This document shows positions 7,884 to 17,969 of a stretch of 35,082 bases of DNA, in pieces. Below the pieces are notes generated by a model. It ran no database searches, was not told the origin of the DNA, and saw only the letters and a list, made by a program, of their open reading frames with translations. Position numbers and translations under genes: made by a program. Each line of letters opens with the position of its first letter. The first letter of the stretch is position 1. The DNA is taken from positions 1-35,082 of the IMG/VR virus record IMGVR_UViG_3300025759_000298. One strand, written 5' to 3'. This DNA comes from a virus.

Positions 7884-9062
7884 ATGGCAAAACAAAAAGA
7901 TTCTGGATCTTTAAAGATCAAGAAAAAATCTATTAAAGAACAGGTTTCAAATGATGAACCTATAAAAGTAGATTTAGGTAAAAAAGTAGAAGAAACAGTT
8001 GAACCAACTGTTGAAGCTAAAGTAGATTTAACAGAAGTAAAACAAGAAGAAGATGCCGTTCAAGAGCAAAGCACAGATGACAGCAATGCTACTATCGGAG
8101 AACCCAAAGACAGTGGCGACAGCAAAGAAGTGGTTGAAGAAATACGGACCACCGAAGAACAAGAAGTAGAAGAAGTTACACCTTTAAAAGAAGTAACTAA
8201 TGAAGAAGAAGAAAAAGTAGTTGAACCTAAAATAGAAAAACCAGAAATACAACTTCCAGAAAATGTAGACAAATTAGTTAAGTTTATGGAAGAAACAAAT
8301 GGAACTATAGAAGACTACGTAAGATTAAACGCTGACTACAGTAAAGTAGATACAAATGTTTTACTAAAAGAATATTACAAACAAAGCAAACCACATCTTA
8401 ATGATGAGGAAATAAATTTTATCATGGAGGAAAATTTCCAATATGATGAAGATGTTGATGAGGAGCGAGACATCAAAAGAAAAAAACTCGCTTATAAAGA
8501 AGAGGTTGCTAAAGCCAAAAACTTTTTAGATGATCTTAAAAACAAGTATTATGACCAAGTTAGATTAAGACCTGGTGTTACTGAAGAACAACAAAAAGCT
8601 ATTGACTTTTTTAACCGCTATCAAAAAAATCAGGAAGTTGCTTTACAACAACACGAAGATTTTAAACAAAAAACGTCTAAATTATTTACTGATGAATTCA
8701 AAGGTTTTGATTTCAAAGTTGGTGAAAAGAAATTTAGATACGGTGTTAAAAATCCAAATGAAGTTGCAAAAGCTCAGAGTAATTTACAGGACTTTGTTCA
8801 GAAGTTCTTGGACGATAAGGGCAATGTAAAAGATACTCAAGGTTATCACAAAGCAATGTTTGCTGCTAGAAACGCGGATACTATAGCGCAGCATTTTTAT
8901 GAGCAAGGTAAAGCCGATGCCGTTAAAGATGTTGTTAATAAATCTAAAAATGTATCAACAGAGGCGCGTACGTCTCCAAGTAATGATGTGTTTGTAGGTG
9001 GTGTTAAGGTTCGTGCTATTAGCGGTTCTGATGTTAGTAAATTAAAAATTAGAAAACGATAA
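7884..9062 (+). CDS. Putative scaffolding protein
   Basis: 392 aa. The N-terminal 125 residues are highly acidic and repetitive (Glu, Val, Lys, Asp), probably disordered. Residues about 125-300 are charged helices, and the C-terminus is basic (SGSDVSKLKIRKR). Acidic, helical proteins of this size placed between portal and major capsid genes are usually assembly scaffolds whose basic tail binds the capsid protein. No protease domain is visible. A 30-base T-rich leader without a Shine-Dalgarno sequence precedes the ATG. Bases 8071-8160, in the acidic part, are unusually GC-rich (44 of 90). Function is inferred from position and composition; a minor capsid role is possible. Confidence 0.6.
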   Translation: MAKQKDSGSLKIKKKSIKEQVSNDEPIKVDLGKKVEETVEPTVEAKVDLTEVKQEEDAVQEQSTDDSNATIGEPKDSGDSKEVVEEIRTTEEQEVEEVTPLKEVTNEEEEKVVEPKIEKPEIQLPENVDKLVKFMEETNGTIEDYVRLNADYSKVDTNVLLKEYYKQSKPHLNDEEINFIMEENFQYDEDVDEERDIKRKKLAYKEEVAKAKNFLDDLKNKYYDQVRLRPGVTEEQQKAIDFFNRYQKNQEVALQQHEDFKQKTSKLFTDEFKGFDFKVGEKKFRYGVKNPNEVAKAQSNLQDFVQKFLDDKGNVKDTQGYHKAMFAARNADTIAQHFYEQGKADAVKDVVNKSKNVSTEARTSPSNDVFVGGVKVRAISGSDVSKLKIRKR

Positions 9063-9079
9063 TTTAAAAACAATTAATT

Positions 9080-10561
9080 ATGCCCTTAAATCCCTTATTT
9101 GGTTCGTTGAACCCGTCACAATCTCAACAGATTTTGTCGGACAACTACCTTAGTTTTACGGATGGTACTAGAGATTTTTCTCAACAGTATCTTCCTGAAA
9201 TCTATGAAGCTGAAGTAGAGCGTTATGGAAACAGAACGTTATCTGGCTTCATTAGAATGGTCGGCGCTGAAATGCCGATGACTTCTGACCAAGTAGTTTG
9301 GTCTGAACAAAACAGATTACATATATCTTACGATACTGTACAGCCGTTAGGTGCTGCAGGAAACGTATTAGATTTATTTGTAATTCCAACAGCAGGACTT
9401 ACTAACGTAATTACTCCAGGTATGACTGTAGTAATTCTACCTAAGTCTGGTGGTGATTCAATTAAAGCGTATGTTGCTGACTCTGGTATTGTTCCAGGAT
9501 CTGCTCTTAACGCAAATGAAATCCAAGTTTTCCCATATATGGAAACTTCTGCTGGTGGTGGACAAATTCCTGCTGATGCTGTAGGATATAAAGTATTCGT
9601 TTATGGTTCTGAATATCCAAAAGCTAGCTCAGGAGTATTAGAAAATGTTGAGCCTTCTTTCACTCAGTTCTCCAACAAACCAGTTATTATTAGAGATAGA
9701 TACGCTGTATCTGGATCTGATACTGCACAGATTGGTTGGGTTGAAGTAACTACAGAAGATGGTGCAACTGGATACTTATGGTATCTAAAAGCTGAATCTG
9801 AAACTAGATTAAGATTTGAAGATTACTTAGAAATGGTAATGGTTGAAGGTGAATTAGCCGATGTAAATGGTGCTTCTGCAAACCTATTCCATACTCAAGC
9901 ACAAGCTGGTATTACAGACTTTAATGCTAACAACGCTGCTTTACTAGGTACTGAAGGTTTATTTGCTGCTATTGAAGACAGAGGAAATGTATTCTCTGCT
10001 TTCGCTGGTGCATTAGCTGACTTTGATACAATTCTTGAGAACTTAGATAGCCAAGGAGCTATTGAAGAAAATATGTTATTCTTAGATAGAGCTACTGAGC
10101 TTGATATTGATAACATGCTTGCTTCACAAAACTCTTATGGTATCGGTGGTACATCTTATGGTGTATTTGAAAACTCTGAAGAAATGGCTCTTAATTTACA
10201 GTTCTCAGGATTTAGAAGAGGATCTTACGATTTTTATAAGACAAGCTGGAAATACTTAAACGATGCTTCTACAAGAGGTGGATCTGAGTTCTTTACTTCA
10301 GGTGACGACATCGAAGGAGTATTAATTCCTGCTGGTACTTCAACTGTTTATGACCAAATTCTTGGTACAAACATTAGAAGACCTTTCTTACACGTAAGAT
10401 ATAGAGCTTCTCAAACTGATGATAGAAGAATGAAGTCATGGATCACTGGTTCTGTCGGTGGTGCTTTCACTTCTGATCTTGACGCAATGGAAGTTCATTT
10501 CTTATCTGAGAGATGTTTATGTGTACAAGGTGCTAACAACTTCGTGTTGATGACATCTTAA
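9080..10561 (+). CDS. Major capsid protein
   Basis: 493 aa. It follows the scaffold-like gene, is the right size for an HK97-fold capsid protein of crAss-like or related podoviruses, and is encoded with a visibly higher share of C-ending codons than its neighbours, as expected for the most highly expressed gene. The N-terminal region (SQSQQILSDNYLSFTDGT) has no recognisable cleavage site. Residues about 85-180 look like a Gly/Val-rich beta insertion (VITPGMTVVILPKSGGD), possibly a surface domain. The C-terminal part has RRPFLHVRYRASQTDDRRMK and ends in a hydrophobic strand. A UUCG-loop terminator follows nine bases after the stop. Assignment rests on context and size, not on a catalytic motif. 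Confidence 0.85.
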   Translation: MPLNPLFGSLNPSQSQQILSDNYLSFTDGTRDFSQQYLPEIYEAEVERYGNRTLSGFIRMVGAEMPMTSDQVVWSEQNRLHISYDTVQPLGAAGNVLDLFVIPTAGLTNVITPGMTVVILPKSGGDSIKAYVADSGIVPGSALNANEIQVFPYMETSAGGGQIPADAVGYKVFVYGSEYPKASSGVLENVEPSFTQFSNKPVIIRDRYAVSGSDTAQIGWVEVTTEDGATGYLWYLKAESETRLRFEDYLEMVMVEGELADVNGASANLFHTQAQAGITDFNANNAALLGTEGLFAAIEDRGNVFSAFAGALADFDTILENLDSQGAIEENMLFLDRATELDIDNMLASQNSYGIGGTSYGVFENSEEMALNLQFSGFRRGSYDFYKTSWKYLNDASTRGGSEFFTSGDDIEGVLIPAGTSTVYDQILGTNIRRPFLHVRYRASQTDDRRMKSWITGSVGGAFTSDLDAMEVHFLSERCLCVQGANNFVLMTS

Positions 10562-10569
10562 CATTTTAT

Positions 10570-10602
10570 AAGGTAAAGGGCGCTTCGGCGCCCATATACC
10601 TT
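10570..10602 (+). terminator. UUCG-loop hairpin after the capsid gene
   Basis: Inner stem GGGCGC (10578-10583), tetraloop TTCG, GCGCCC (10588-10593). An outer stem AAGGTA (10570-10575) pairs with TACCTT (10597-10602). The following T run is short, so it may act as a partial terminator or as 3'-end protection of the abundant capsid mRNA. Confidence 0.75.
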
Positions 10603-10626
10603 TAACTTATTTAATTATATTATATC

Positions 10627-11406
10627 ATGACAAAAAAGAAAAAACAAAAAGAAGAAGTTGTTGTTGACAACTCTTGGGAAATAAAAGATAGACAATATTA
10701 TTTATTAGGTAATAAAGAACCTCTTACATATACATTGTCTTCAAGACATACACAAAGGTATCCTTTACTTTGGTTTGATGCAGAGAAAAACGAGCAAAGA
10801 GCTTTAAGATATGCTACAAATCAGTCATCACCATTTGTTGATGAGCAAAAAGGAGAGGTAACATTAAAACATATTCAATTTAAAGATGGTGTTTTAAATG
10901 TTCCAAAACAATATCAAGCTTTACAAAAACTATTATCATTATACCACCCAGCATTAGATAAAAAATATGCTGAAAGAAAACCTGTTCAGGTTGCTACCAA
11001 TGAAGTAGAAGAAATAGAGTTTGAAATAGACGCGCTTAACATTGCTAGAGGTATGGATATTGATTTAGCTGAAGCAATATTAAGAGTTGAAAAAGGAACA
11101 AAGGTCTCTGAGTTAAGTACAAAAGAACTTAAAAGAGATATATTAGTTTTTGCTAAGAAAAATCCTAAGCTTTTTATTAAATTAGCCGCAGATGAAAATA
11201 TACAACTTAGAAATATAGCTATTAAAGCTGTTGAACAAGGTGTAGTAACGCTGGCTAATAAAAACAAAGATTTTGTTTGGGCTGAAACTAAAGAACAAAT
11301 AATGAAAGTTCCTTTTGGAGAAAATCCATATAGCGCTTTTGCTAGTTTCTTACAAACTGACGAAGGTATTATGGTTTTAAAATCTATTGAAAAGAAACTA
11401 TACTAG
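10627..11406 (+). CDS. Conserved-looking structural-region protein, unknown
   Basis: 259 aa, family not recognised. It begins with a Lys-rich tract (TKKKKQKEE), then a beta-like region of about 80 residues containing SRHTQRYPLLWFD. Residues 120-259 are an acidic, helical part with DIDLAEAILRVEKGTKVSEL and a terminal helix. The gene sits between two UUCG terminators, so it may form its own small transcript or be reached by read-through from the capsid gene. Position right after the MCP suggests a head decoration, head-completion or assembly factor, but nothing in the sequence fixes that. The ATG follows an A/T-only leader. Confidence 0.6.
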   Translation: MTKKKKQKEEVVVDNSWEIKDRQYYLLGNKEPLTYTLSSRHTQRYPLLWFDAEKNEQRALRYATNQSSPFVDEQKGEVTLKHIQFKDGVLNVPKQYQALQKLLSLYHPALDKKYAERKPVQVATNEVEEIEFEIDALNIARGMDIDLAEAILRVEKGTKVSELSTKELKRDILVFAKKNPKLFIKLAADENIQLRNIAIKAVEQGVVTLANKNKDFVWAETKEQIMKVPFGENPYSAFASFLQTDEGIMVLKSIEKKLY

Positions 11407-11414
11407 TAAATAAT

Positions 11415-11436
11415 AAGGCGGGTTCGCCCGCCTTTT
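11415..11436 (+). terminator. UUCG-loop rho-independent terminator
   Basis: Stem AAGGCGGG (11415-11422), loop TTCG, CCCGCCTT (11427-11434), then further T residues. The 8-bp GC-rich stem begins nine bases after the stop of the 259-aa gene. A second, stronger end point after the capsid block. Confidence 0.85.
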
Positions 11437-11455
11437 ATTATAATAAAAATACACT

Positions 11456-12202
11456 ATGGCTATAAACGTAAACACTGTATATAGAACCGTGTTGTCAATA
11501 TTAAATAAAGAACAACGTGGTTATATGACGCCTGATGAATTTAATAAAACGGCTACACAAGTACAGTTAGATATATTTGAAAAATACTTTGATGATTTAA
11601 ATCAACAGTTACGCGTGGCGCAAACAGATACTGATTATGCGGACAGGCAAATGAATATAGATGAAAAAATAGCTATATTTAAAACCTTTGGAACTTGTAC
11701 CTATGTACCAGGCCAGGGGTATTTTGATTTACCTACAACAGACTTTTACGGAACTACACCCGAGTTTTATAGACTTGGAACTGTTGTATACAATGACGAC
11801 GTAGAACTACAAAGATTAGATAGACAAGATTTTTACTATGCTGAAAAATCTAAACTAACTAGAGCGTCAATTACATTTCCAACTTACTTATATGAAAACG
11901 AAAGAGTATTCGTTAGACCTACTAGTATACAAACTGGTATAACAGCTAACTATGTGCGTAAGCCTAATGATGTTAGATGGGGTTATCAAATTGGTGGCCA
12001 AGGTCAGTATGTATATGATCCATCAGCATATAATGAAACTACAAACCCTACTGGTTCTGTACAGTTTGAGCTTCACCCATCTGAACAAAGTGAAGTTATA
12101 ATAAAAATATTAATGTACGCGGGTATTATAATAAGAGATCCACAAATCGTACAAGCTGCAGCTCAAGAAGCAGCAATGAATGAGCAAAACGAAAAACTAT
12201 AA
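11456..12202 (+). CDS. Head-to-tail connector / ring protein candidate
   Basis: 248 aa. The N-terminal half is helical (VNTVYRTVLSILNKEQRGYMTPDEFNK in two blocks); the middle is beta-rich with an ERVFVRPTSI-type segment; the C-terminal helix contains EVIIKILMYAGIIIRDPQIVQ, ending Ala/Gln/Glu rich. This helical-beta-helical organisation and the place between capsid and large tail genes fit connector (adaptor or ring) proteins that extend the portal in short-tailed phages. No sequence family is claimed. It is followed four bases later by another connector candidate, with which it probably assembles. Confidence 0.55.
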   Translation: MAINVNTVYRTVLSILNKEQRGYMTPDEFNKTATQVQLDIFEKYFDDLNQQLRVAQTDTDYADRQMNIDEKIAIFKTFGTCTYVPGQGYFDLPTTDFYGTTPEFYRLGTVVYNDDVELQRLDRQDFYYAEKSKLTRASITFPTYLYENERVFVRPTSIQTGITANYVRKPNDVRWGYQIGGQGQYVYDPSAYNETTNPTGSVQFELHPSEQSEVIIKILMYAGIIIRDPQIVQAAAQEAAMNEQNEKL

Positions 12203-12205
12203 TAA

Positions 12206-13378
12206 ATGACGTTAATATCTGAAAACAATAGACAGTACTACGCGGGAACACAAACGTTCATAGCAGATGGTGTTAACTTTGATTTTACCACTACATTTAA
12301 CACTGATTTAGTTTTTGCAACAGCTGATCCAACAAATGTTAATTGGCCTACAAATAATTTTTATTTAGAGGTTAGTATTGATGGCGGTTTAACATACACA
12401 CCATTATATAATACGTATACAGTTTCTGGTAACACAGTTACTGTTACAGCTGGATTAGCCGCTGGTAATTATTTAAAAGTACAATTAACTGAAAATACCG
12501 TTTGGAACAACTATGGTGGATATTCATATACTAGTTTAGCAGATGTTATCACAAATTATATGATAGCATATGTAGGCGCTGGTAAATTAATACCAAGCGT
12601 AAAAAGAACAGATGTTATATTTCATGCTAAGCGAGGACTGCAAGAGTTCAGTTATGATACGTTAAAAAGTATTAAATCTCAAGAATTAGAAATACCACCT
12701 AGCTTATCATTAGTAATACCACAAGATTATGTGAACTATGTAAGATTAGCATGGAAAGATGATTTAGGTGTATTGCATACTATACAACCTAACAATGGTT
12801 TAACTACTAATCCATACCAAAGCTTAGCACAAGATCAAGATGGTTTACCTATCCAAGACGCTTTAAATGAAAACTTAGAAACAACTTCATTAACAACTAG
12901 AGCTTGGAAGCAAGCTAATACTAGATTAATAACAGGTTGGGACGGTAATTACTGGAGTTATTATACTGATTATTTTAACACGCCGTTTCCATTGTACTGG
13001 AACGTGATAGCTGGACAAAGATATGGCTTAAATCCACAGACAAGTCAAGTAAATGGTTGGTTTGGCATAGATGAAAGGCAAGGTAAGTTTACTTTTTCTA
13101 GTGATTTAGTAGGTAAATGCATAGTAATAGAATACATTTCTGATGGTCTTGCTTATGATTTAGATACTAGAGTACCTAAAATGGCTGAAGATGCTTTATA
13201 CGCGTATATAAATTACAATATACTAGCGTCTCGAGTTCGTATACCAGAATATATTGTACAAAGATATAGAAAAGAAAAGAGTGCTAAACTTAGAAATGCT
13301 AAAATTAGATTATCTAATATTAAGTTAGATGAAATAGTACAGGTTATGCGTGGTAAATCTAAATGGATTAAACACTAA
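12206..13378 (+). CDS. Second connector / tail tubular protein candidate
   Basis: 390 aa. Residues 1-110 are a beta-sandwich-like, Thr/Asn/Tyr-rich domain (GTQTFIADGVNFDFTTTFN). Residues about 115-330 contain the segment KRTDVIFHAKRGLQEFSYDT, then IPQDYVNYVRLAW, which I associate with tail-tube or ring proteins of marine podoviruses (T7 gp11 / P22 gp4-type role). A basic C-terminal helix (RYRKEKSAKLRNAKIRLSNI) resembles the docking helices of adaptor proteins. The N-terminal sandwich may be an outward-facing decoration. It starts almost directly after the preceding ring candidate. Function inferred from segment patterns and position. Confidence 0.6.
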   Translation: MTLISENNRQYYAGTQTFIADGVNFDFTTTFNTDLVFATADPTNVNWPTNNFYLEVSIDGGLTYTPLYNTYTVSGNTVTVTAGLAAGNYLKVQLTENTVWNNYGGYSYTSLADVITNYMIAYVGAGKLIPSVKRTDVIFHAKRGLQEFSYDTLKSIKSQELEIPPSLSLVIPQDYVNYVRLAWKDDLGVLHTIQPNNGLTTNPYQSLAQDQDGLPIQDALNENLETTSLTTRAWKQANTRLITGWDGNYWSYYTDYFNTPFPLYWNVIAGQRYGLNPQTSQVNGWFGIDERQGKFTFSSDLVGKCIVIEYISDGLAYDLDTRVPKMAEDALYAYINYNILASRVRIPEYIVQRYRKEKSAKLRNAKIRLSNIKLDEIVQVMRGKSKWIKH

Positions 13379-13384
13379 AATTAA

Positions 13385-16300
13385 ATGGCAGAAATAAAAA
13401 ATACTTTTCTAAAGTCCAAGATGAACAAGGACTTAGACGAAAGACTATTACCCAACGGAGAATATCGTGACGCACAAAATATAGCTATATCAAAGTCAGA
13501 AGATAGTAATGTTGGAGCTGCTGAAAATATACAAGGAACAAGACCTGTTTTAAATGGTGACATTGGATTACAAATGTCTGCTGTATTAGGTGTTGGTGGT
13601 CAGTACTTAAAAGCTTGCGGCCAATATGTAGACGAGGTAAATAGTAAATTGTATTTGTTTTTAACTAACAACACGTTGAGTAATTTAAACTATCAAACTG
13701 GTTTAAATGTTAATCATGCTATTGTTAGATATGATTTTGCAACTGGTGATATATTTATTTATTCTGCTGGTAAGTTTTTAAATTTTTCTTACGCTTGGAA
13801 AATTAGAAGTGTAAATCTAATAGAAGACTTATTATTTTTTACAGATAATAGAAACCAACCAAGAGTGATAAGCGTTAGAGATGAGTTTGCTACACCTATT
13901 GATAGGTTTACTAGTATTGCTGATTTAGCTTATACAACAGAAGATCATGTAACTGTTTGTAAATATGCGCCTCATAAAGCAATAGACGTGTATAAGGAAA
14001 CAGCGCCAGGTGTTTTTGAAACAACAATGACAGACGCGCTTACTCCAAATTTACCAGTTATTGTAGAAGCTACAACAGCTTTTACTCCAGCTGCTGGGGC
14101 TATAATAGAAGTAGATATTACGTTGCCTCCTTTCACAACGTTTGCGCCAGGTTTTTCAATACCTGATTTAAAAGATTTACAAATATGGACTAGTGATGGT
14201 CAAATAACTCAAACAGATAATGCTTATGTTGCTCTTGCTGGTTTACCAGATGGTTTATTAGCAGATCAAATACAAGTTGCCTATAGATCTGGTGGTGCTC
14301 CAACACTTAGGTTTCCATTAGGAGTTGGATTATATTTTGGTCCTCAAAATCCTAACTTTGTAAACAATGCTGGAGTATCTACATATGCTGGTGATGGAGA
14401 ATTTTTAAAAGATAAATTTGTAAGATTTAGTTATAGGTTTAAGTTTTTAAATGGTGAGTTCTCTGTAATGGCGCCGTTTACTCAACCCTGTTTTATACCT
14501 GAAAATTTTGGATATTTTGTAGAAAACAGTGAAGAAGCAACTTATGAAAGCACTGTTGTTAACTTTATGCAAAATCAAGTTAATAAAATTTTGCTGCAAA
14601 TACATATGCCGGATGATATTGATGGAACGCAATTAAATGCTGATGAAATAAGAGAAAAATTAAAAATATCTGAAATAGAGATATTATATAAAGAGTCTGA
14701 TGGTTTAGCGGTCCAAGTAGTTGAAACAATTGACTCAAGTGATTTAAATACTGCTGGTGCAGTTACTACTTACGAATATGAATATCAATCAACAGAGCCT
14801 TTTAAAACACTACCAGAAGCACAAACAACTAGAGTGTATGATAAAGTACCAGTTAAAGCACATGGTCAAGAAATAATAAGTAATAGAGTTGTATATAGTA
14901 ATTTTCAAAACAAGCATACACCACCTGAAGCTTTAGATTATAATGTTGGTGTGTCAGCTAAGTTCGACGCTTCAACTATTGCAGCTACTAATAATTTAGG
15001 TGATTATGCTTTTTATGGTTATCCAAATCATACATTAAAACAAAACAGAACTTATCAAGTAGGTATTGTATTATCAGATAGATACGGTAGAACTTCAACT
15101 GTTTTGTTATCAAACAATCAAAGTTTTGTTACAGCGAGTGGAACTAATTTTGGTGGTGATACAATTAATTGGCCTTATAGAGATAGCTTTGACAACTTTA
15201 CTGGTTCAGATAATTTATTGTATTGGCCTGGTGATAGTTTAAAAGTTTATTTTAATAACTTAATTAGTTCAACTAAAAATGAACAAACAGGTACACCTGG
15301 TTTATATAATGGAGATCCATTGTCAGTTAATTATAATCCACTTGGTTGGTATACTTGGAAAATAGTTGTTAAACAAAAAGAACAAGAATACTATAATGTT
15401 TATTTACCAGGTATAATTAACGGACATCCTTTTGAAGCTCCTCAATTTAGCATAAACAATGAGGAGGGTGAAATAGCTCATGCGGTGTTATTTAATGATA
15501 ATATAAATAAAGTACCTAGAGACTTAAGTGAAGTTGGTCCTGATCAAACACAATATAGAAGTAGTGTTAGAATGTGGGGTAGAGTAACACCTCAAATATA
15601 TATAGATAATAATCCAAGTTCTGGTTTTACAGATAGTCCTTATTACAATTCACAATATTATCCTTTGATACCAGCGGATACAGTTTCAGCAATTGCTAAA
15701 TTAAACGAATTATTTCAAACAAGAAGGACAAGTTCAGTAGTTTTTAATGATGTTTATGAAGAAGAAAGTAATCCTCTTGTTGGAAGAATTATAACTAGAA
15801 AACCAATAGGTTCAATTGGTGATAATCCGCCAAGTAATATATATCCGTTTTGGTTAAGTGTATATGAAACAGCTCCAACAGAATCAAGATTAGAAATATT
15901 TTGGGAGACATCTACGTCTGGTAGAGTTAAAGATTTAAACACCGCTATTGAAAATAGTCTACCTGCCGGTTCACCTTCTACATTAGAAAATTTAACAGGA
16001 GCTAGTAATATAAACTTTAAAGAAGACAGAGATTATACAGATCCAGCTACTGTATATACAGCAGGTACTGGTCCTATTATAACAAATGATTTTTATCCAG
16101 AAGATGCTGGTGGTGCAACTATAAACGACGCTATGTCTATGACTATGACTGTTGTAGATGGCAATGGTACAGATGTAAGTTCTAGATTTAATTTAGTTAG
16201 AACAGCTGGTACTGGTAACGGAGGACCAGCAACAACACCTAATGGTTTTGCTAACTCTGTGTATGATACATTTACTATACAAATAGCAGACTATTTTGTT

Positions 16301-17962
16301 TATTTAGAAAGCTCTAATTTAAGAACTTTTCAAGCAACGTTTGATATTACAAATACGGTGACAGGTGTTACTACTTTTGGAATAAGTAGTCCATTTGAAT
16401 TTTCATTAGATAATGAAGCGCCAACGGCAACTCTATTAGTACCAACACATTGGAATTATAATGAGTTTGTTCAGTATGGCGGAGGTGGACCAGCTAACAA
16501 CCCAGTAATATCAGCTGTAAACGGAACAGCAGCGCCTAGCCCTACAGATGTTTTAGAATTAGTATATAGTATAAATACTCAGACTCAATATGGAACTCTA
16601 GTAAATATATTTAGCATAGACCCTGGAACTGGTGAAATTAGTCAAAACCCAGGAACTACAATGTCTGGACCTTATAATATACAATTTGCTATTACTGATG
16701 CTAATGGCGCTGGATTAACTACCACATTAACTGTTGATTGGACTTTTGGTGAGTTACAAGTTAATTGTAATATGATTCAAGCTGATTTAACCACTGTGCC
16801 TTTTTTACAAGGCTCAGATGTAGGTGGTGTATTTTGGTCTAATAAAACAGGTACAACTTTACCTGTTGATTACAATAATAACCCGCCAGCTGGTTTTACT
16901 GATTGGGTTAATAATGTACCTGCGCCTCAAGATCCTGTTAATATATCAACTATTAATGTGCCTTTATGCTTGGGACAAACAAGATCAGCTAAATCTTACA
17001 ATGCGTCTTATGGTCCTAGCTGGTGTTCACTATCACCACAAGGCTTAATGCAAGGCAAGTGGTATGTTACTATTAGATTTACACAGTTAATAAACGGTTA
17101 TGATGCTACGCTGCCTACAGATGTAAGCGCTTTCTTTAAATTAGCAATACAACAAAGGTCAGAACCAGCAATAGCTGGGCCATGGAACAACGCTATTGAT
17201 TTAGAAGGTGTAGATGTTAATAGTGAATTTAATAGAGGAGAGTGGTTAATTAATTATCCGGGTGGCGTAAACCCATATAGTTTTGCAATACAAAACGGTA
17301 CATTAAAAAATACAACTGGAGTTATTCCTACTTATCCTACGCCCTACTTTGATGAAATGAAAATCACAGCAGATCGCCCACAGTCTCCAACTAGTACTCA
17401 ATTAGTTTTAGATGTAACAAGAACATTTGTGTTTAATGGAAATAATCCAGCAAGAAGAGGTGGGTATAGAGTTATGGCTAATACACTAAGAGGTGATTTA
17501 ACAAGATATGATTCTTGCTCGGCTAGTTATGCTGATGATAGTCAAGTTACAATGAGTGTAGTATATGGTGATTTTAATTATCCAAATGGAACTACAGAAA
17601 TAGCTTGGCAATATTCTGTATCTCAAGTAGCAGAAATAGATGAAGCATCAGCGCAAAATACAAGTAGTCCTTTTGTAAATGTATACGCAAGAGAACCTAT
17701 ATTTAGATATGTAACAGAGTTTTATTTAGATGCTAATTTAACAACGCCTTGGGTACCAACTCAAACAGGTGCTAATACTTGGCACGCATATAAAAGAAGA
17801 TCAGGAGCTGGAACACCAGGTCTTTATCCAAACCCATTTGGAGATGATAGAGCGGCAATAAGTAATGCAACAGTTTCAAGTACGCAAAATGATAGAAGAT
17901 GGATTGGTCAGTTTAATGCAACAGGCGGTAAAGTAGGTAGATCATATCCAACAGTAAATTAG
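13385..17962 (+). CDS. Very large tail protein (muzzle / stabilisation-like)
   Basis: 1525 aa. The N-terminus has KMNKDLDERLLPNGEYRDA followed by NVGAAENIQGTRPV, a signature I associate with the tail stabilisation or muzzle proteins of crAss-like and related marine phages. A middle block shows RIVGY-like beta patterns with NRTYQVGIVLSDRYGR and KSVYE-type strands. Residues about 950-1130 look like Ig or cadherin-type domains (FSIDPGTGEISQNPG and DANGAGLTTTLTV). The C-terminal part is beta-rich and Tyr/Asn/Thr-rich, ending near WIGQFNATGGKVGRSY. It most likely forms the distal tail nozzle. The next gene carries what looks like the rest of this protein family, so the ancestral chain may be divided here. 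Confidence 0.65.
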   Translation: MAEIKNTFLKSKMNKDLDERLLPNGEYRDAQNIAISKSEDSNVGAAENIQGTRPVLNGDIGLQMSAVLGVGGQYLKACGQYVDEVNSKLYLFLTNNTLSNLNYQTGLNVNHAIVRYDFATGDIFIYSAGKFLNFSYAWKIRSVNLIEDLLFFTDNRNQPRVISVRDEFATPIDRFTSIADLAYTTEDHVTVCKYAPHKAIDVYKETAPGVFETTMTDALTPNLPVIVEATTAFTPAAGAIIEVDITLPPFTTFAPGFSIPDLKDLQIWTSDGQITQTDNAYVALAGLPDGLLADQIQVAYRSGGAPTLRFPLGVGLYFGPQNPNFVNNAGVSTYAGDGEFLKDKFVRFSYRFKFLNGEFSVMAPFTQPCFIPENFGYFVENSEEATYESTVVNFMQNQVNKILLQIHMPDDIDGTQLNADEIREKLKISEIEILYKESDGLAVQVVETIDSSDLNTAGAVTTYEYEYQSTEPFKTLPEAQTTRVYDKVPVKAHGQEIISNRVVYSNFQNKHTPPEALDYNVGVSAKFDASTIAATNNLGDYAFYGYPNHTLKQNRTYQVGIVLSDRYGRTSTVLLSNNQSFVTASGTNFGGDTINWPYRDSFDNFTGSDNLLYWPGDSLKVYFNNLISSTKNEQTGTPGLYNGDPLSVNYNPLGWYTWKIVVKQKEQEYYNVYLPGIINGHPFEAPQFSINNEEGEIAHAVLFNDNINKVPRDLSEVGPDQTQYRSSVRMWGRVTPQIYIDNNPSSGFTDSPYYNSQYYPLIPADTVSAIAKLNELFQTRRTSSVVFNDVYEEESNPLVGRIITRKPIGSIGDNPPSNIYPFWLSVYETAPTESRLEIFWETSTSGRVKDLNTAIENSLPAGSPSTLENLTGASNINFKEDRDYTDPATVYTAGTGPIITNDFYPEDAGGATINDAMSMTMTVVDGNGTDVSSRFNLVRTAGTGNGGPATTPNGFANSVYDTFTIQIADYFVYLESSNLRTFQATFDITNTVTGVTTFGISSPFEFSLDNEAPTATLLVPTHWNYNEFVQYGGGGPANNPVISAVNGTAAPSPTDVLELVYSINTQTQYGTLVNIFSIDPGTGEISQNPGTTMSGPYNIQFAITDANGAGLTTTLTVDWTFGELQVNCNMIQADLTTVPFLQGSDVGGVFWSNKTGTTLPVDYNNNPPAGFTDWVNNVPAPQDPVNISTINVPLCLGQTRSAKSYNASYGPSWCSLSPQGLMQGKWYVTIRFTQLINGYDATLPTDVSAFFKLAIQQRSEPAIAGPWNNAIDLEGVDVNSEFNRGEWLINYPGGVNPYSFAIQNGTLKNTTGVIPTYPTPYFDEMKITADRPQSPTSTQLVLDVTRTFVFNGNNPARRGGYRVMANTLRGDLTRYDSCSASYADDSQVTMSVVYGDFNYPNGTTEIAWQYSVSQVAEIDEASAQNTSSPFVNVYAREPIFRYVTEFYLDANLTTPWVPTQTGANTWHAYKRRSGAGTPGLYPNPFGDDRAAISNATVSSTQNDRRWIGQFNATGGKVGRSYPTVN

Positions 17963-17969
17963 ATAAAAT

